Of a DNA stretch of 58,700 nt, positions 35,181 to 43,796 are shown piece by piece. The stretch is from an uncultured Erythrobacter sp. (GTDB taxonomy: Bacteria > Pseudomonadota > Alphaproteobacteria > Sphingomonadales > Sphingomonadaceae): assembly GCA_938015255.1 (NCBI GenBank), contig CALLQC010000012.1, forward strand, positions 1-58,700, in the 5' to 3' direction. A program made the translations under genes and the position numbers. Positions within the stretch are counted from its first letter, which is position 1. Each line of letters begins with the position of its first letter. Below the pieces are notes generated by a model. The model did no database searches. It was not told where the DNA came from and saw only the letters and a program-made list of their open reading frames with translations.

Positions 35181-35209
35181 CCGTTAAGGGAAACGCTGGA
35201 TCAAGTCAA
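35181..35209 (-). promoter_or_regulatory. Possible rplU promoter
   Basis: On the minus strand TTGACT (35209-35204) is followed after 17 bases by TAACGG (35186-35181). The -35 is good and the -10 weak. The rplU start is 108 bases downstream. Confidence 0.3.
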
Positions 35210-35301
35210 CGCTCCTTAGGCGAGAATCTCGTCCGATGCAGCGGGAATCGAGAGACTTTTGGTCTGGCGCCTTTGCTAGCGTCACAACGCATGGTAATCG
35301 C

Positions 35302-35817
35302 ATGCACATCATGCAGCGGCATTATTCATCACTCATTGGGCTTTGGGCAGTTGCATTATTGCTTCCAGCTTGTGCTGGCGACAAGGACCGTTATCCGTCT
35401 CTGGCTGTGCGCGACGTTGAGCGTTCGCAAACACAATTTATGCCGGCAGCCGCCACAAACGAACCGATTCGGCCTGTCGCTTCGAGCAGTGATATTTCCA
35501 CACTGGTGCAACAGGCTCGCACCTTACACGCGCGCTTCGAGGCAGCTCGGCAGTCTACTACGAGACTGGTTGAAAACGCTGCGGGTGCGGGAATCGAGAG
35601 CAATTCCCGTCAACGCGCCATGATCGCGCTGGCCGATCTGTCCGCCATCCGCGGGGAAACAGCAGCACCCCTTGGCGACTTGGATCTGCTGCAAGCCGAG
35701 GCATCGACGACATTTGCACCGACGCAAGAAATCGAAGATGCGCAGGCGGTTGTCGCCGGAATAGTGAGAGAGCAGGACGAGGCGCTTGCGCGGCTTGGGC
35801 GCCGCTTGGGTCAATGA
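35302..35817 (+). CDS. Small lipoprotein upstream of the FNR-like gene
   Basis: I recognise no family. The 171-residue product has a lipobox (LLLPAC) at about residue 22 and a helical remainder rich in Ala, Gln and Arg, ending EDEALARLGRRLGQ-like. Starts at 35302 and 35311 are both possible, with weak ribosome sites. Its TGA overlaps the regulator ATG (ATGA), so it may be co-expressed with, or part of signalling to, the regulator. Confidence 0.65.
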   Translation: MHIMQRHYSSLIGLWAVALLLPACAGDKDRYPSLAVRDVERSQTQFMPAAATNEPIRPVASSSDISTLVQQARTLHARFEAARQSTTRLVENAAGAGIESNSRQRAMIALADLSAIRGETAAPLGDLDLLQAEASTTFAPTQEIEDAQAVVAGIVREQDEALARLGRRLGQ

Positions 35818-36518
35818 ACGTCACTTGCAAAACCTGCCCTGTTAAAGACAGTGCAGCCTGCGCGGTCCTGAACGAGAATGAGCGGGACGTGCTGGCGGCT
35901 GCTGGCCGCACCAGAATTCTCGCGCGCGGAGAAATGCTGTTTGCTGCCGGAGACGAAGACGCCGCCTGCGCCACGCTGATATCTGGCGCGCTCAAGGTTT
36001 CGGCGGTCGACATGGACGGAAACGAGCAAATTCTCGCGCTAGTCCATCCAGCCGGCTTTATCGGTGAATTGTTTGCGCCATTTGCGCATCATGATGTCGT
36101 CGCTTTGACAGAAAGCCGCCTTTGCACATTTGCGCGTGTCGATCTCGAATCGGCAATCGAACAGTATCCGGCGCTCGCCCGCGCCCTTTTGAGGCGCAGT
36201 CAGGAAGATCTGCTTGCGACCCGAAACTTGCTTGAACTGAACGCGAATGCGAGTGCCGAGACGCGACTGGCCGCGTTGATCCATGATTTTGCTGGGGCAG
36301 CCAGCGATTCACCCTGCCACCCTGCAAGCGAATTTGAATTGCCGCTCACACGCGGCGAAATAGCGAACATGCTGGGTCTGACCATTGAAACAGTGAGTAG
36401 AAAGCTAGGTGAGATTGAAACCAGCGGGGCGATCAGGCGCAAAGGAAAGCGCGGGATCGAACTGGTCGATCCCGCGCTCCTTCGGGCTCTTTCCGGCCGT
36501 GAGGCTGCTCAAGCCTGA
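35814..36518 (+). CDS. Crp/Fnr family regulator with FNR-type cysteines
   Basis: The 234-residue protein has an N-terminal CxxC (Cys5, Cys8), Cys16 and a central Cys104 (ESRLCTFARVD). These four are placed like the [4Fe-4S] ligands of FNR. The cyclic-nucleotide-like barrel follows, then the HTH LTRGEIANMLGLTIETVSRKLGEIE. The E-T-V-S-R recognition helix matches FNR, which reads TTGAT-N4-ATCAA. Oxygen sensing is therefore likely. A perfect TTGAT-N4-ATCAA site stands at 37051-37064 in front of the convergent neighbour. Confidence 0.85.
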   Translation: MNVTCKTCPVKDSAACAVLNENERDVLAAAGRTRILARGEMLFAAGDEDAACATLISGALKVSAVDMDGNEQILALVHPAGFIGELFAPFAHHDVVALTESRLCTFARVDLESAIEQYPALARALLRRSQEDLLATRNLLELNANASAETRLAALIHDFAGAASDSPCHPASEFELPLTRGEIANMLGLTIETVSRKLGEIETSGAIRRKGKRGIELVDPALLRALSGREAAQA

Positions 36519-36566
36519 ACCGGCACCTGGCTGGGCTTTCGAAGCCCCTCGATCAGGCCCAAGCCA

Positions 36567-36998
36567 TCATACGACAGCAGCAATAATCACTGCAGCGCAC
36601 GCCCAAAGGACAATCAACACCGGAAGGATCAACATCTGGATCGCTGCGTCACGGGGGGCGAGACGTCCGGTGTAGGTCATGATCCCCGCCTGCTTGAACT
36701 TGCCCAGGGTCATAGGCTCGCTCTCGTTATCCCCAAGCCGGGTCCAAACCGCCGGAACTCCAAATCCGGCAATGATGAACACAGCAAAGATCGCCATCGG
36801 GATAATCAGGCCGGGACTGCTCAGCCCCGCAAACATGATCGCGATGAAGGCCAGATACAGTCCAACAGTCGCGCCATACAGTGCGGTGGGCATTTCGAAA
36901 TTGCGATCGTATTCGACCTGGCTCCGGCGGACCTGCTCCGGACCTTCAACGATGCGGGCTTTGCCGCTTACAAGTTGTTCATTGAGATGTTTGCTCAT
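36567..36998 (-). CDS. Small membrane protein under a predicted FNR box
   Basis: No family recognised. The 143-residue product has a soluble N-terminus (SKHLNEQLVSGKARIVEGPEQ-like, charged), two adjacent hydrophobic helices and a third at the C-terminus. GGAG precedes the ATG. A perfect FNR-type dyad is about 60 bases upstream of the start, placing the gene under probable oxygen control by the regulator next door. Confidence 0.7.
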   Translation of the reverse strand: MSKHLNEQLVSGKARIVEGPEQVRRSQVEYDRNFEMPTALYGATVGLYLAFIAIMFAGLSSPGLIIPMAIFAVFIIAGFGVPAVWTRLGDNESEPMTLGKFKQAGIMTYTGRLAPRDAAIQMLILPVLIVLWACAAVIIAAVV

Positions 36999-37050
36999 GG
37001 GGCTTCTCCTTCGATGAGAGGAGAATTAGCCGCCCGATTTGATCGCCACC

Positions 37051-37064
37051 TTGATGCAGATCAA
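37051..37064 (-). promoter_or_regulatory. FNR-type binding site
   Basis: TTGATGCAGATCAA is a perfect TTGAT-N4-ATCAA dyad. Reading the minus strand, a -10-like GCTAAT lies at 37030-37025, which places the dyad centre near -40, the class II activating position, for the 143-aa membrane protein gene. Confidence 0.7.
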
Positions 37065-37074
37065 ACTGGCCCGA

Positions 37075-37527
37075 TTATTTTGCGTCCCAGCGCGCAAGAT
37101 CGGCATAATCGTCCGCTCGCGGTTCGATCCAATGCCAATCACCGGCTCGCAGTTCGCGTTTCCAGAACCACGCAGCGCTCTTGAGGTGGTCCATACAGAA
37201 ATCGACCGCATCAATGGCTGCGCGCCTGTGGTGTGCCGCTGCTGAGACGCACACTATCGGTTCTCCCCGATTCATTCGCCCCACCCGGTGGATGATAACC
37301 AGCCCAAGCAGATCGAACCGCTTCTCTGCCTGCAGAGCAAGCTGCTCCATACCTGGCAAAGTCAGCGGCTCGTAATGTGACAGCTCGAGCGCCTCAACCC
37401 CGCCAGTGACCCGCACTTTGCCTGTAAATGTAGCGACCCCGCCAGCGCCAGGTGTTGCCGCACTCAAAGCGTCGACAGCACTGTTGGGATCGAAAGCGGC
37501 GCCAATCAGACGGATATCACGGAACAT
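37075..37527 (-). CDS. moaE: Molybdopterin synthase catalytic subunit MoaE
   Basis: The 150-residue subunit forms a heterotetramer with MoaD and inserts sulfur into precursor Z (cPMP) to make molybdopterin. VATFTGKVR, LELSHYEPLTLPGM, HRVGRMNRGEPIV and the Lys-bearing DHLKSAAWFWKRE are the family blocks. It follows moaD by five bases. Confidence 0.95.
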   Translation of the reverse strand: MFRDIRLIGAAFDPNSAVDALSAATPGAGGVATFTGKVRVTGGVEALELSHYEPLTLPGMEQLALQAEKRFDLLGLVIIHRVGRMNRGEPIVCVSAAAHHRRAAIDAVDFCMDHLKSAAWFWKRELRAGDWHWIEPRADDYADLARWDAK

Positions 37528-37532
37528 CGGCT

Positions 37533-37796
37533 TTAGCCGCCGCTGACGGGGGGCAGCAGGGCCACTTCATCTCCGTGCCGCGCCTCAAGGGAGTGCTTAT
37601 CGGGTAAAACCGCCCCATTGAGCGCCAGGACCGTGCGTTCATCGCAAAGTGCATCAGAAATCTGCGGGTTCACGTGGATCCGCAACATTTCGGCCAGATC
37701 CGCCCAATCAAGCACGCCTGAACTGGGGACCAGCTCGGATTCGTCCCGCCCTGCGATTTCAGCAAGCTTGCCCAGATACACGACCTTGATCGCCAT
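37533..37796 (-). CDS. moaD: Molybdopterin synthase sulfur carrier subunit MoaD
   Basis: This 87-residue ubiquitin-like protein ends in the Gly-Gly (VSGG) that is thiocarboxylated to donate sulfur. IKVVYLGKLAEIAGRDE and the late DEVALLPPVSGG are typical. It sits between moaA and moaE with gaps of three and five bases. Confidence 0.93.
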   Translation of the reverse strand: MAIKVVYLGKLAEIAGRDESELVPSSGVLDWADLAEMLRIHVNPQISDALCDERTVLALNGAVLPDKHSLEARHGDEVALLPPVSGG

Positions 37797-37799
37797 GGG

Positions 37800-38858
37800 T
37801 CACCCTCCAGTCATGGACATATGACGTGGCTGCGCAGGGTCCGCACCGCGCGTGTCCATGCGGAAATGGTGCTTCTCCGGCTTGATCATCATCGCCTGCG
37901 CCAAGGCTTCAGCGAGATTGCGCGTCGGATGGTCCGAGCGCAGCGCCGCTCTAAGGTCAACTCTCTCGGCCCCGCCCAGGCAAGGGTAAAGCTGACCGGT
38001 CGCCGTCACCCGCAAGCGATTGCAACCAGCACAGAAATTGCCAGAAAGCGGTGTGATCAGGCCAAGCCTTCCGCCTGTTTCGGCGATATCATAGTACCGG
38101 GCAGGCCCGCCTGTACGGTGGTCACTTTCGGCAAAAGTCCACTGTCGTTCCAACCGCCCACGAAGGGTTCCTAGCGAAAGGAACTGATCGAGCCGCTCTT
38201 CCTCGATATCGCCAAGCGGCATGACTTCGATCAGCGTGACATCATGGCCCTGACTGTGCCCCCAGGCGATCAAGTCGGGCAGTTCATCCTCGTTCACACC
38301 CTGCAAAGCAACAGCGTTGAGTTTTACCTGCAGCCCTGCATCCTTTGCAGCAGCGATCCCTTCTAGCACCTGGGGCAAAGCGTCGCGCCGCGTCAGTGTC
38401 GCAAACCTCTCGCGATCAAGGGTGTCCAGCGAAACATTAACCCGTTTCACCCCTGCTTTGGCCAATGCATCAGCGTGCTCTGCCAACTGTGTTGCATTCG
38501 TCGTAAGCGTCAGCTCTTCCAGACCGTTACCGATCCGCCGCCCCAAAGCGGAGAACAAATCGATTATGTCCCGGCGCACCAGCGGTTCTCCGCCGGTTAC
38601 ACGTATTTTGGTGACGCCCCGATCAATAAATCCGCATGCAAGTTCATACAGCTCCTCTAACGTCAGCACCTCTCTACGCGGGAGAAACTTCATCTTCTCA
38701 GGCATACAATAGGTGCAGCGAAGATCGCACCGGTCGGTGACCGAAAGCCGCAGGTAGGAAATTGTTCGTCTGAAACTGTCGACCAAAGGCGCATCAGACC
38801 CGCCGACTGTGATCAGGTCTGGTTTGCGAACAGTCACGGGGTTCACATCTCTATCCAT
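37800..38858 (-). CDS. moaA: GTP 3',8-cyclase MoaA
   Basis: The 352-residue radical-SAM enzyme starts molybdenum cofactor synthesis from GTP. The N-terminal cluster motif is CDLRCTYC, a CxxxCxxC set. The C-terminal second cluster is FCAGCNRLRVTATGQLYPC, and the chain ends in Gly-Gly, which is needed for activity. MoaC, MoaB and MogA are not in the window. The start overlaps the upstream 103-aa gene by eight bases. Confidence 0.95.
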   Translation of the reverse strand: MDRDVNPVTVRKPDLITVGGSDAPLVDSFRRTISYLRLSVTDRCDLRCTYCMPEKMKFLPRREVLTLEELYELACGFIDRGVTKIRVTGGEPLVRRDIIDLFSALGRRIGNGLEELTLTTNATQLAEHADALAKAGVKRVNVSLDTLDRERFATLTRRDALPQVLEGIAAAKDAGLQVKLNAVALQGVNEDELPDLIAWGHSQGHDVTLIEVMPLGDIEEERLDQFLSLGTLRGRLERQWTFAESDHRTGGPARYYDIAETGGRLGLITPLSGNFCAGCNRLRVTATGQLYPCLGGAERVDLRAALRSDHPTRNLAEALAQAMMIKPEKHHFRMDTRGADPAQPRHMSMTGG

Positions 38859-39162
38859 GCAAAGGACAGTACTGACCCGTCACGCCCGGCGCATCTGACA
38901 AATATGCGAGCGTTTCGGCGATGGCCTCTTTCTTTCCGCCGACCACATTGACACGTTTTGGGGCGTACAGCCGGGCAAGGTCGCGCGCCAGCGATCGGCG
39001 CCAATCATCATGGTCAGAGCCGGCTTGTGGCAGCACGATTACCAGAGCATCGGCATTATCTTCGATCATCTCGCGCGCTGCCTCAAGATGTTCGGCGAAA
39101 TAGGCCGCGCTCGCCTCCAGCGGGCTTTGAGGAAGCTTTTCGATATGCTGCTCGGCCTGCAT
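38851..39162 (-). CDS. Small Rossmann-like protein between folB and moaA
   Basis: The 103-residue protein has no firm family. The middle ALVIVLPQAGSDHDDWRRSLARDLARLYAPKRVNVVGG and the end LSDAPGVTGQYCPLHG resemble the last strands of short-chain dehydrogenases, but the cofactor-binding half and the Ser-Tyr-Lys triad are absent. It overlaps folB by one base and moaA by eight, so it is expressed with them. A role in pterin chemistry is speculation. Confidence 0.65.
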   Translation of the reverse strand: MQAEQHIEKLPQSPLEASAAYFAEHLEAAREMIEDNADALVIVLPQAGSDHDDWRRSLARDLARLYAPKRVNVVGGKKEAIAETLAYLSDAPGVTGQYCPLHG

Positions 39163-39539
39163 CAGTCTGCTGGGCGCTCGCGGTGCAGGGTGATGCCAAT
39201 CTTCTCATTTGCTTCAGCGATAGCGAGCTTCACGATCTTCACCGTGATCGCCTGAACGCGGGCATCCTGCACAAACAATGTTTCGCAAATATGGTCTGCA
39301 ACCGCCTCGATAAGCTTGAAATGCACGCCCTTGGGCAAGCCATCGGACGCTGCGAATTTCAGATCCATGTAATTTTTGCTGGCCTCCAGCGGGGTGTCAG
39401 GATCGTAACGGTCTGCGACATCGTAGCGCGCCTGGATCGTGATGCGCAGAGGCTGCGGCTTACCGGTTTCTTCCGAATAGATGCCAGTAAGGACATCCAC
39501 CTCAAGATCGGCGACTTCAAGAATGAGAGAATCGGTCAT
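39162..39539 (-). CDS. folB: Dihydroneopterin aldolase/epimerase FolB
   Basis: This 125-residue tunnel-fold enzyme acts in folate synthesis on 7,8-dihydroneopterin. LEVDVLTGIYSEETGKPQPL holds the conserved substrate Glu region and NYMDLKFAASDG, FKLIEAVADHICETLF and VKLAIAEANEKIG complete the fold. It lies nine bases after the methyltransferase gene and shares one base with the next gene. Confidence 0.85.
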   Translation of the reverse strand: MTDSLILEVADLEVDVLTGIYSEETGKPQPLRITIQARYDVADRYDPDTPLEASKNYMDLKFAASDGLPKGVHFKLIEAVADHICETLFVQDARVQAITVKIVKLAIAEANEKIGITLHRERPAD

Positions 39540-39548
39540 GGGATGCCC

Positions 39549-40451
39549 TTAGCCCGGATTGCTCCAACGCGCGAAAATCGCTGTGGGAAGCAGCCTCTGC
39601 GGGTCACTGTCACCCAGCGCCTGTTCCTCAACCACCAGATCGCCGTGATCTATCGTGCCGGGAAGATGGCGCAGTTTTTCCTCGAGCAAACCTGCCAGCG
39701 CCACAGAGCTCATCCTGACAGCGTAGACGGTCAGGAACAGAAAAGCGCTGCTGCCATCGAGCAATTTCGCGCAATCATCAATTAGAGCAGGCAGTCCCTC
39801 TTCCAATCGCCAGGTCTCATTCTTGGGCCCGCGCCCGAACTTTGGCGGATCGAGAATGATACCGTCATATCTGCGCTCACGCCGCACCTCACGCGCAGCA
39901 AATTTTGCGGCATCGTCCACAAGCCAGCGGATCGGGCGATCTTCCATTCCCGACAGTTCCGCGTTCTCGCGGGCCCGTGCGACCGATTTCTTGGATGCAT
40001 CGACATGGGTGACCTTGCCGTATTCACTCAGTGCCAACGTGCCCAGTCCTGTGTAACCGAACAGGTTCATCGTTTCCGCATCATCGCGACCTTTCAGCCG
40101 CTCTCCCATCCACTCCCATACCGGCGCCATATCCGGAAAGAACTGCAGGTGACGAAAGGGAGTAGGCTGCGCAGTGAACCGCACGTCATTCCAGGCGAGA
40201 TTCCAGCCTTCTTCAGGGATCGCTTGTTCAAGCTGCCAACGCCCGCCGCCATCCTCATCGGAACCGGGCACGAATTCGCCCGCAGCGCTCCAATCCGCCC
40301 TCCTGGGTTGCCACAGAGCCTGCGGTTCGGGCCGGATGAAAGCATGGGGGCCAAACGCCTCCAGTTTTCGCCCTGCCCCGCTATCGAGCAGGCGGTATGC
40401 ATCCCAACCGGTGCATTTCATGATCACGGGCCGGGACGAGATTGACGCCAT
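39549..40451 (-). CDS. Class I SAM-dependent methyltransferase (RlmI/RlmK-like)
   Basis: The 300-residue enzyme has LQFFPDMAPVWEWM, the SAM motif MNLFGYTGLGTLALSEYG and acidic VTHVDASKKSV. The catalytic motif IILDPPKFGRGPKNETW is as in the COG1092 rRNA cytosine-C5 methyltransferases. A PUA domain as in RlmI is not evident, so the substrate could be rRNA or another RNA. Its start shares one base with the thrC stop (TGATG). Confidence 0.82.
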   Translation of the reverse strand: MASISSRPVIMKCTGWDAYRLLDSGAGRKLEAFGPHAFIRPEPQALWQPRRADWSAAGEFVPGSDEDGGGRWQLEQAIPEEGWNLAWNDVRFTAQPTPFRHLQFFPDMAPVWEWMGERLKGRDDAETMNLFGYTGLGTLALSEYGKVTHVDASKKSVARARENAELSGMEDRPIRWLVDDAAKFAAREVRRERRYDGIILDPPKFGRGPKNETWRLEEGLPALIDDCAKLLDGSSAFLFLTVYAVRMSSVALAGLLEEKLRHLPGTIDHGDLVVEEQALGDSDPQRLLPTAIFARWSNPG

Positions 40452-41857
40452 CAGCGGGTCGCATTCTCGAGTACAAAGTCGCGGGTCGCTTCGTAATCGC
40501 CCGAAACCTCCGCAAAATGTTCCTCTCGCCCAAACAGGTCGCCAACCCGTGCTGGCAAGGACGGACGAACTCCGACCGCCCTCTCTACCGCGTCGCGGAA
40601 CTTCGCGGGATGCGCAGTCGCAAGTGTCACGATCGGAACATCGCGGGCGATCAGGTCCGCTTCGCTCGCAGCAATGCTGGCATGCAAACCCACGCCCGTA
40701 TGCGGGTCAATTACCTGTCCCGCCGCGCCATAGGCCCAGGCAAGCGCGCGCGAGGTTTCATCCTGATCGGCGCGCATACTGACGAAGAGTGATGATGCCC
40801 CTTCACGCTGCGCATTGGTCAATTGCATCGCCTTCGATTTCTCAAACTCCCGCATTTGATCCCCAAGCGCCGTTCCATCGCGCTCGCCGCAATCGAACAG
40901 CAACCGTTCGAAATTGGAGCTCACCTGAATATCCATCGATGGGGTAATTGTCGCTGTCACGCCCGCTGCGGAGTAATCTCCGTCGGAAAGGGCACGGTGG
41001 AGAATGTCATTCACATTGGTCGCAACGATCAGCCGCTCGATCGGGAGGCCCATCTGCGCTGCGACGTATCCTGCAAATACATCGCCGAAATTGCCGGTCG
41101 GCACGCTGTAGGCAATCTTGCGGTCGGGCGCGCCCAGCTGAAGCGCGGAATAGAAATAATACACAACCTGCGCCAACAGCCGCGCCCAATTGATCGAATT
41201 GACCGCGCCAAGCTTCAGAATACTGGTGACATCATCATCGCGGAACATGCGTTTCACATGCGCCTGTGCATCATCAAAGCTGCCGTCAATCGCCAGATTG
41301 AAGACATTGGCTGACCGTACCGTCGTCATCTGTCGGCGCTGAACATCGCTGACCCGCCCTTTTGGGTGCAGCATGACAATCTCGACGTTGTCCCGCCCTG
41401 CAACCGCATTGATGGCCGCAGAGCCGGTGTCGCCGCTGGTCGCCCCCACGATCATCATTTTCTGATCCCGCCGCGCCAGAAATGTCTCGAACAGCCGTCC
41501 GAGCATTTGCAGGGCCACATCCTTGAAAGCCAGAGTCGGCCCGTGAAACAGCTCCAGCAACCAATGCGTCTCGTTAAGCTGCACAAGCGGTGTTACAGCG
41601 GCATGGCCGAAATCACCATAAACGTCCGCGCACATCTCTTCGAGTTCGTCGTCGCTCAGGCTTGTGCCGATAAACGGGCGCATGATCCGCGCAGCCAGTT
41701 GGTGATAGGACAGCCCCCTCAGTTCACGAATGTCCGCATTGCTGAGCCTTGGCCATTCGCGCGGCAGATACAGTCCGCCATCGCTGGCCAATCCTGCCAG
41801 CGTGACGCCTTCGAAATCGAGCGCGGGCGCGCTTCCACGGGTGGAGATATATTCCAT
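40451..41857 (-). CDS. thrC: Threonine synthase ThrC
   Basis: The 468-residue PLP enzyme converts O-phosphohomoserine to threonine. STRGSAPALDFEGVTL at the start, FHGPTLAFKDVALQ with the PLP Lys, and GATSGDTGSAA for the phosphate loop are diagnostic of the long (Escherichia coli/yeast-like) form. It directly follows surf1 by 61 bases and is coupled to the methyltransferase gene. Confidence 0.95.
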   Translation of the reverse strand: MEYISTRGSAPALDFEGVTLAGLASDGGLYLPREWPRLSNADIRELRGLSYHQLAARIMRPFIGTSLSDDELEEMCADVYGDFGHAAVTPLVQLNETHWLLELFHGPTLAFKDVALQMLGRLFETFLARRDQKMMIVGATSGDTGSAAINAVAGRDNVEIVMLHPKGRVSDVQRRQMTTVRSANVFNLAIDGSFDDAQAHVKRMFRDDDVTSILKLGAVNSINWARLLAQVVYYFYSALQLGAPDRKIAYSVPTGNFGDVFAGYVAAQMGLPIERLIVATNVNDILHRALSDGDYSAAGVTATITPSMDIQVSSNFERLLFDCGERDGTALGDQMREFEKSKAMQLTNAQREGASSLFVSMRADQDETSRALAWAYGAAGQVIDPHTGVGLHASIAASEADLIARDVPIVTLATAHPAKFRDAVERAVGVRPSLPARVGDLFGREEHFAEVSGDYEATRDFVLENATR

Positions 41858-41918
41858 TGTGCGGGTGCGAATAGCCGCGCATCAGCCGCTGGGCAAGCGA
41901 GCGGGTGTAGCGATGTGT

Positions 41919-42491
41919 TTAACGGCGCTTTTTAAACCGTGCGCGCAGAGCGAATCCGTAGATCAGGAGCGCGGTGAGCGCGAAGAAGAACCACTGCCCC
42001 GCATAGGCGAGGTGGTTATTGGGAAGGTCGCTTGGATCGGGCTTTGCAAGCGCCTCAAGTCCGGCGACAGGAGGGCTGGCCACGAGGCGTGGCCCAGGCG
42101 CAATAACTCCTGACACCTCGCCGCCGTCCCACTCTGGCGTTTCGAGGCTGCGGGAAAAGCCGAGATCGACAAGGATTGGTTGATTGGCGGGAGGGCGGTT
42201 GGCTTCGCAGCTTGCACGGTGCGCCCAGCCCTTTTGGCCGTTCGCAGATGTGCCAGCTACGGTCTCGATTGACACGGGCAAGCAATCGACCGAGCTCGCG
42301 CGAAACCACACATCCTTTCCATCACCCGAACGCGGGAAGTCGGCAGGCTCTTCGATATCGCTGGTAAGCGCATAGGCTTCGAGCATCGCCTCTTTCTCTT
42401 TCATGCGGCCCAATTGCCAGATGCCGAGACCAACCATGGTAGCGACTGCCGCCAAAACCATAATGGTCGGGATGATAGGGATACGCTTCAT
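41919..42491 (-). CDS. SURF1 family cytochrome oxidase assembly protein
   Basis: The 190-residue inner-membrane protein has two terminal helices flanking a periplasmic domain. IWQLGRMKEKEAM, VDLGFSRSLETPEW and the late NNHLAYAGQWFFFALTALLIYG match SURF1, which helps place heme a in subunit I. It is short for the family but complete. Its ATG overlaps the DUF983 stop. Confidence 0.88.
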   Translation of the reverse strand: MKRIPIIPTIMVLAAVATMVGLGIWQLGRMKEKEAMLEAYALTSDIEEPADFPRSGDGKDVWFRASSVDCLPVSIETVAGTSANGQKGWAHRASCEANRPPANQPILVDLGFSRSLETPEWDGGEVSGVIAPGPRLVASPPVAGLEALAKPDPSDLPNNHLAYAGQWFFFALTALLIYGFALRARFKKRR

Positions 42492-42871
42492 TTCTTGTTG
42501 TCGCCTGTCTGAGCGTCGTACGCCGCATAGAGCAGCGCGGTTTTGTAAAGCCGCAACACGCCAATCACTGCCGCGATGGTCACCGGTCCCCAAAATAAAA
42601 CCTGCAACCAGAAAGGCGGCTGGAATGCCATGTCCGCGCCTATCGACAGTCCAATCAACACAGCAGCGGTGACAATCGTCACAAGGCCGGCGAGCCGCGC
42701 CCCGCGTTCGAGCCCGGTGAAATCAAGTTGGCACGACTGGCAGTTTAAGGCCACGCGCGCAGGCGCCTCAAACAGTGTCGGCTCGCCGCAACGTGGACAC
42801 AAACCAGAAAGGGCAGCCTGGACGATGCCTGGCTGCCCTTTTTCGTGTGACGGACTTTCGCCCGCCGCCAT
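42488..42871 (-). CDS. DUF983 membrane protein with zinc ribbon
   Basis: The 127-residue protein has a zinc-ribbon CPRCG...CQSC at about residues 24-48, then two hydrophobic helices. DUF983 genes are commonly found within cytochrome oxidase clusters next to ctaE. The start shares one base with the ctaE stop (TAATG) and its stop overlaps surf1. Role in oxidase assembly is inferred from context. Confidence 0.85.
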   Translation of the reverse strand: MAAGESPSHEKGQPGIVQAALSGLCPRCGEPTLFEAPARVALNCQSCQLDFTGLERGARLAGLVTIVTAAVLIGLSIGADMAFQPPFWLQVLFWGPVTIAAVIGVLRLYKTALLYAAYDAQTGDNKK

Positions 42872-43749
42872 TAATGAACCGGTGCGCCCCAACCACCCCA
42901 GATATAGATGGCAATGAACAGGAACAGCCATACGACGTCAACAAAATGCCAATACCATGCCGCAGCTTCGAAACCGAAATGCTGGCGCGGCGTGAAGTGG
43001 CCAAGATATGCGCGGTACAGGCAAACGGCGAGGAAGATAGTGCCGATTACCACGTGGAAACCGTGGAAGCCTGTCGCCATGTAGAATGCCGAGCTGTACG
43101 TGTTCTGGCCGAACACAAACGGGGCAACCGTGTACTCGTACGCCTGGATCGCGCTGAACAGCACGCCCAGGGCGATGGTGGCCCACAGGCCCTGCTTCAG
43201 ACCGTCACGGTCGCCATGCACCAGCGAATGGTGCGCCCATGTTACCGTAGTGCCAGAGCATAGCAGGATCAGCGTGTTAAGCAGAGGCAGGCTGAACGGA
43301 TCCAGCACTTCCATACCTTCCGGCACCAGCGATGCCTGCGCCCCTGCCTGTCCGGTCACATTCGTTGTCGCTTGCTCAGCCGTCCCGGCAGCCGTAACTG
43401 TCAGCGCGTCCGGAAACAGGGCGAAGTCAAAAAAGCTCCAGAACCATCCGACAAAGAACATCACTTCCGAAGCGATGAACAGGATCATTCCGTAACGCAT
43501 GTGAAGCTGGACGACGGGCGTGTGATCGCCGCGTTCGGCTTCAGTCACAATGTTCTTGAACCACATGAAGAACGTCGCGATCAGGCCAGCAAGACCGGCC
43601 CACATTACGATGCTGCCCGAAGTACCAAACGTTTCGGGGTGCATGTTCAGCACCAGACCGCTGGTAAAGGTGAGCGCGGAAAGTGAGCCGACAAGCGGCC
43701 AGATGTCCGGATCGAGAATGTGGTAATCGTGGTTTACATTGCCAGCCAT
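42871..43749 (-). CDS. ctaE: Cytochrome c oxidase subunit III
   Basis: The 292-residue seven-helix subunit III of the aa3 oxidase begins NVNHDYHILDPDIWPLVGSL. HMRYGMILFIASEVMFFVGWFW, YMATGFHGFHVVIG and WYWHFVDVVWLFLF are the family blocks. It stabilises the catalytic core. It follows ctaG by 47 bases. Confidence 0.97.
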   Translation of the reverse strand: MAGNVNHDYHILDPDIWPLVGSLSALTFTSGLVLNMHPETFGTSGSIVMWAGLAGLIATFFMWFKNIVTEAERGDHTPVVQLHMRYGMILFIASEVMFFVGWFWSFFDFALFPDALTVTAAGTAEQATTNVTGQAGAQASLVPEGMEVLDPFSLPLLNTLILLCSGTTVTWAHHSLVHGDRDGLKQGLWATIALGVLFSAIQAYEYTVAPFVFGQNTYSSAFYMATGFHGFHVVIGTIFLAVCLYRAYLGHFTPRQHFGFEAAAWYWHFVDVVWLFLFIAIYIWGGWGAPVH

Positions 43750-43796
43750 GGTGGTCGTTCCCGTCCCTTAGGATACGTGGTCAATCAAAAGATGCG

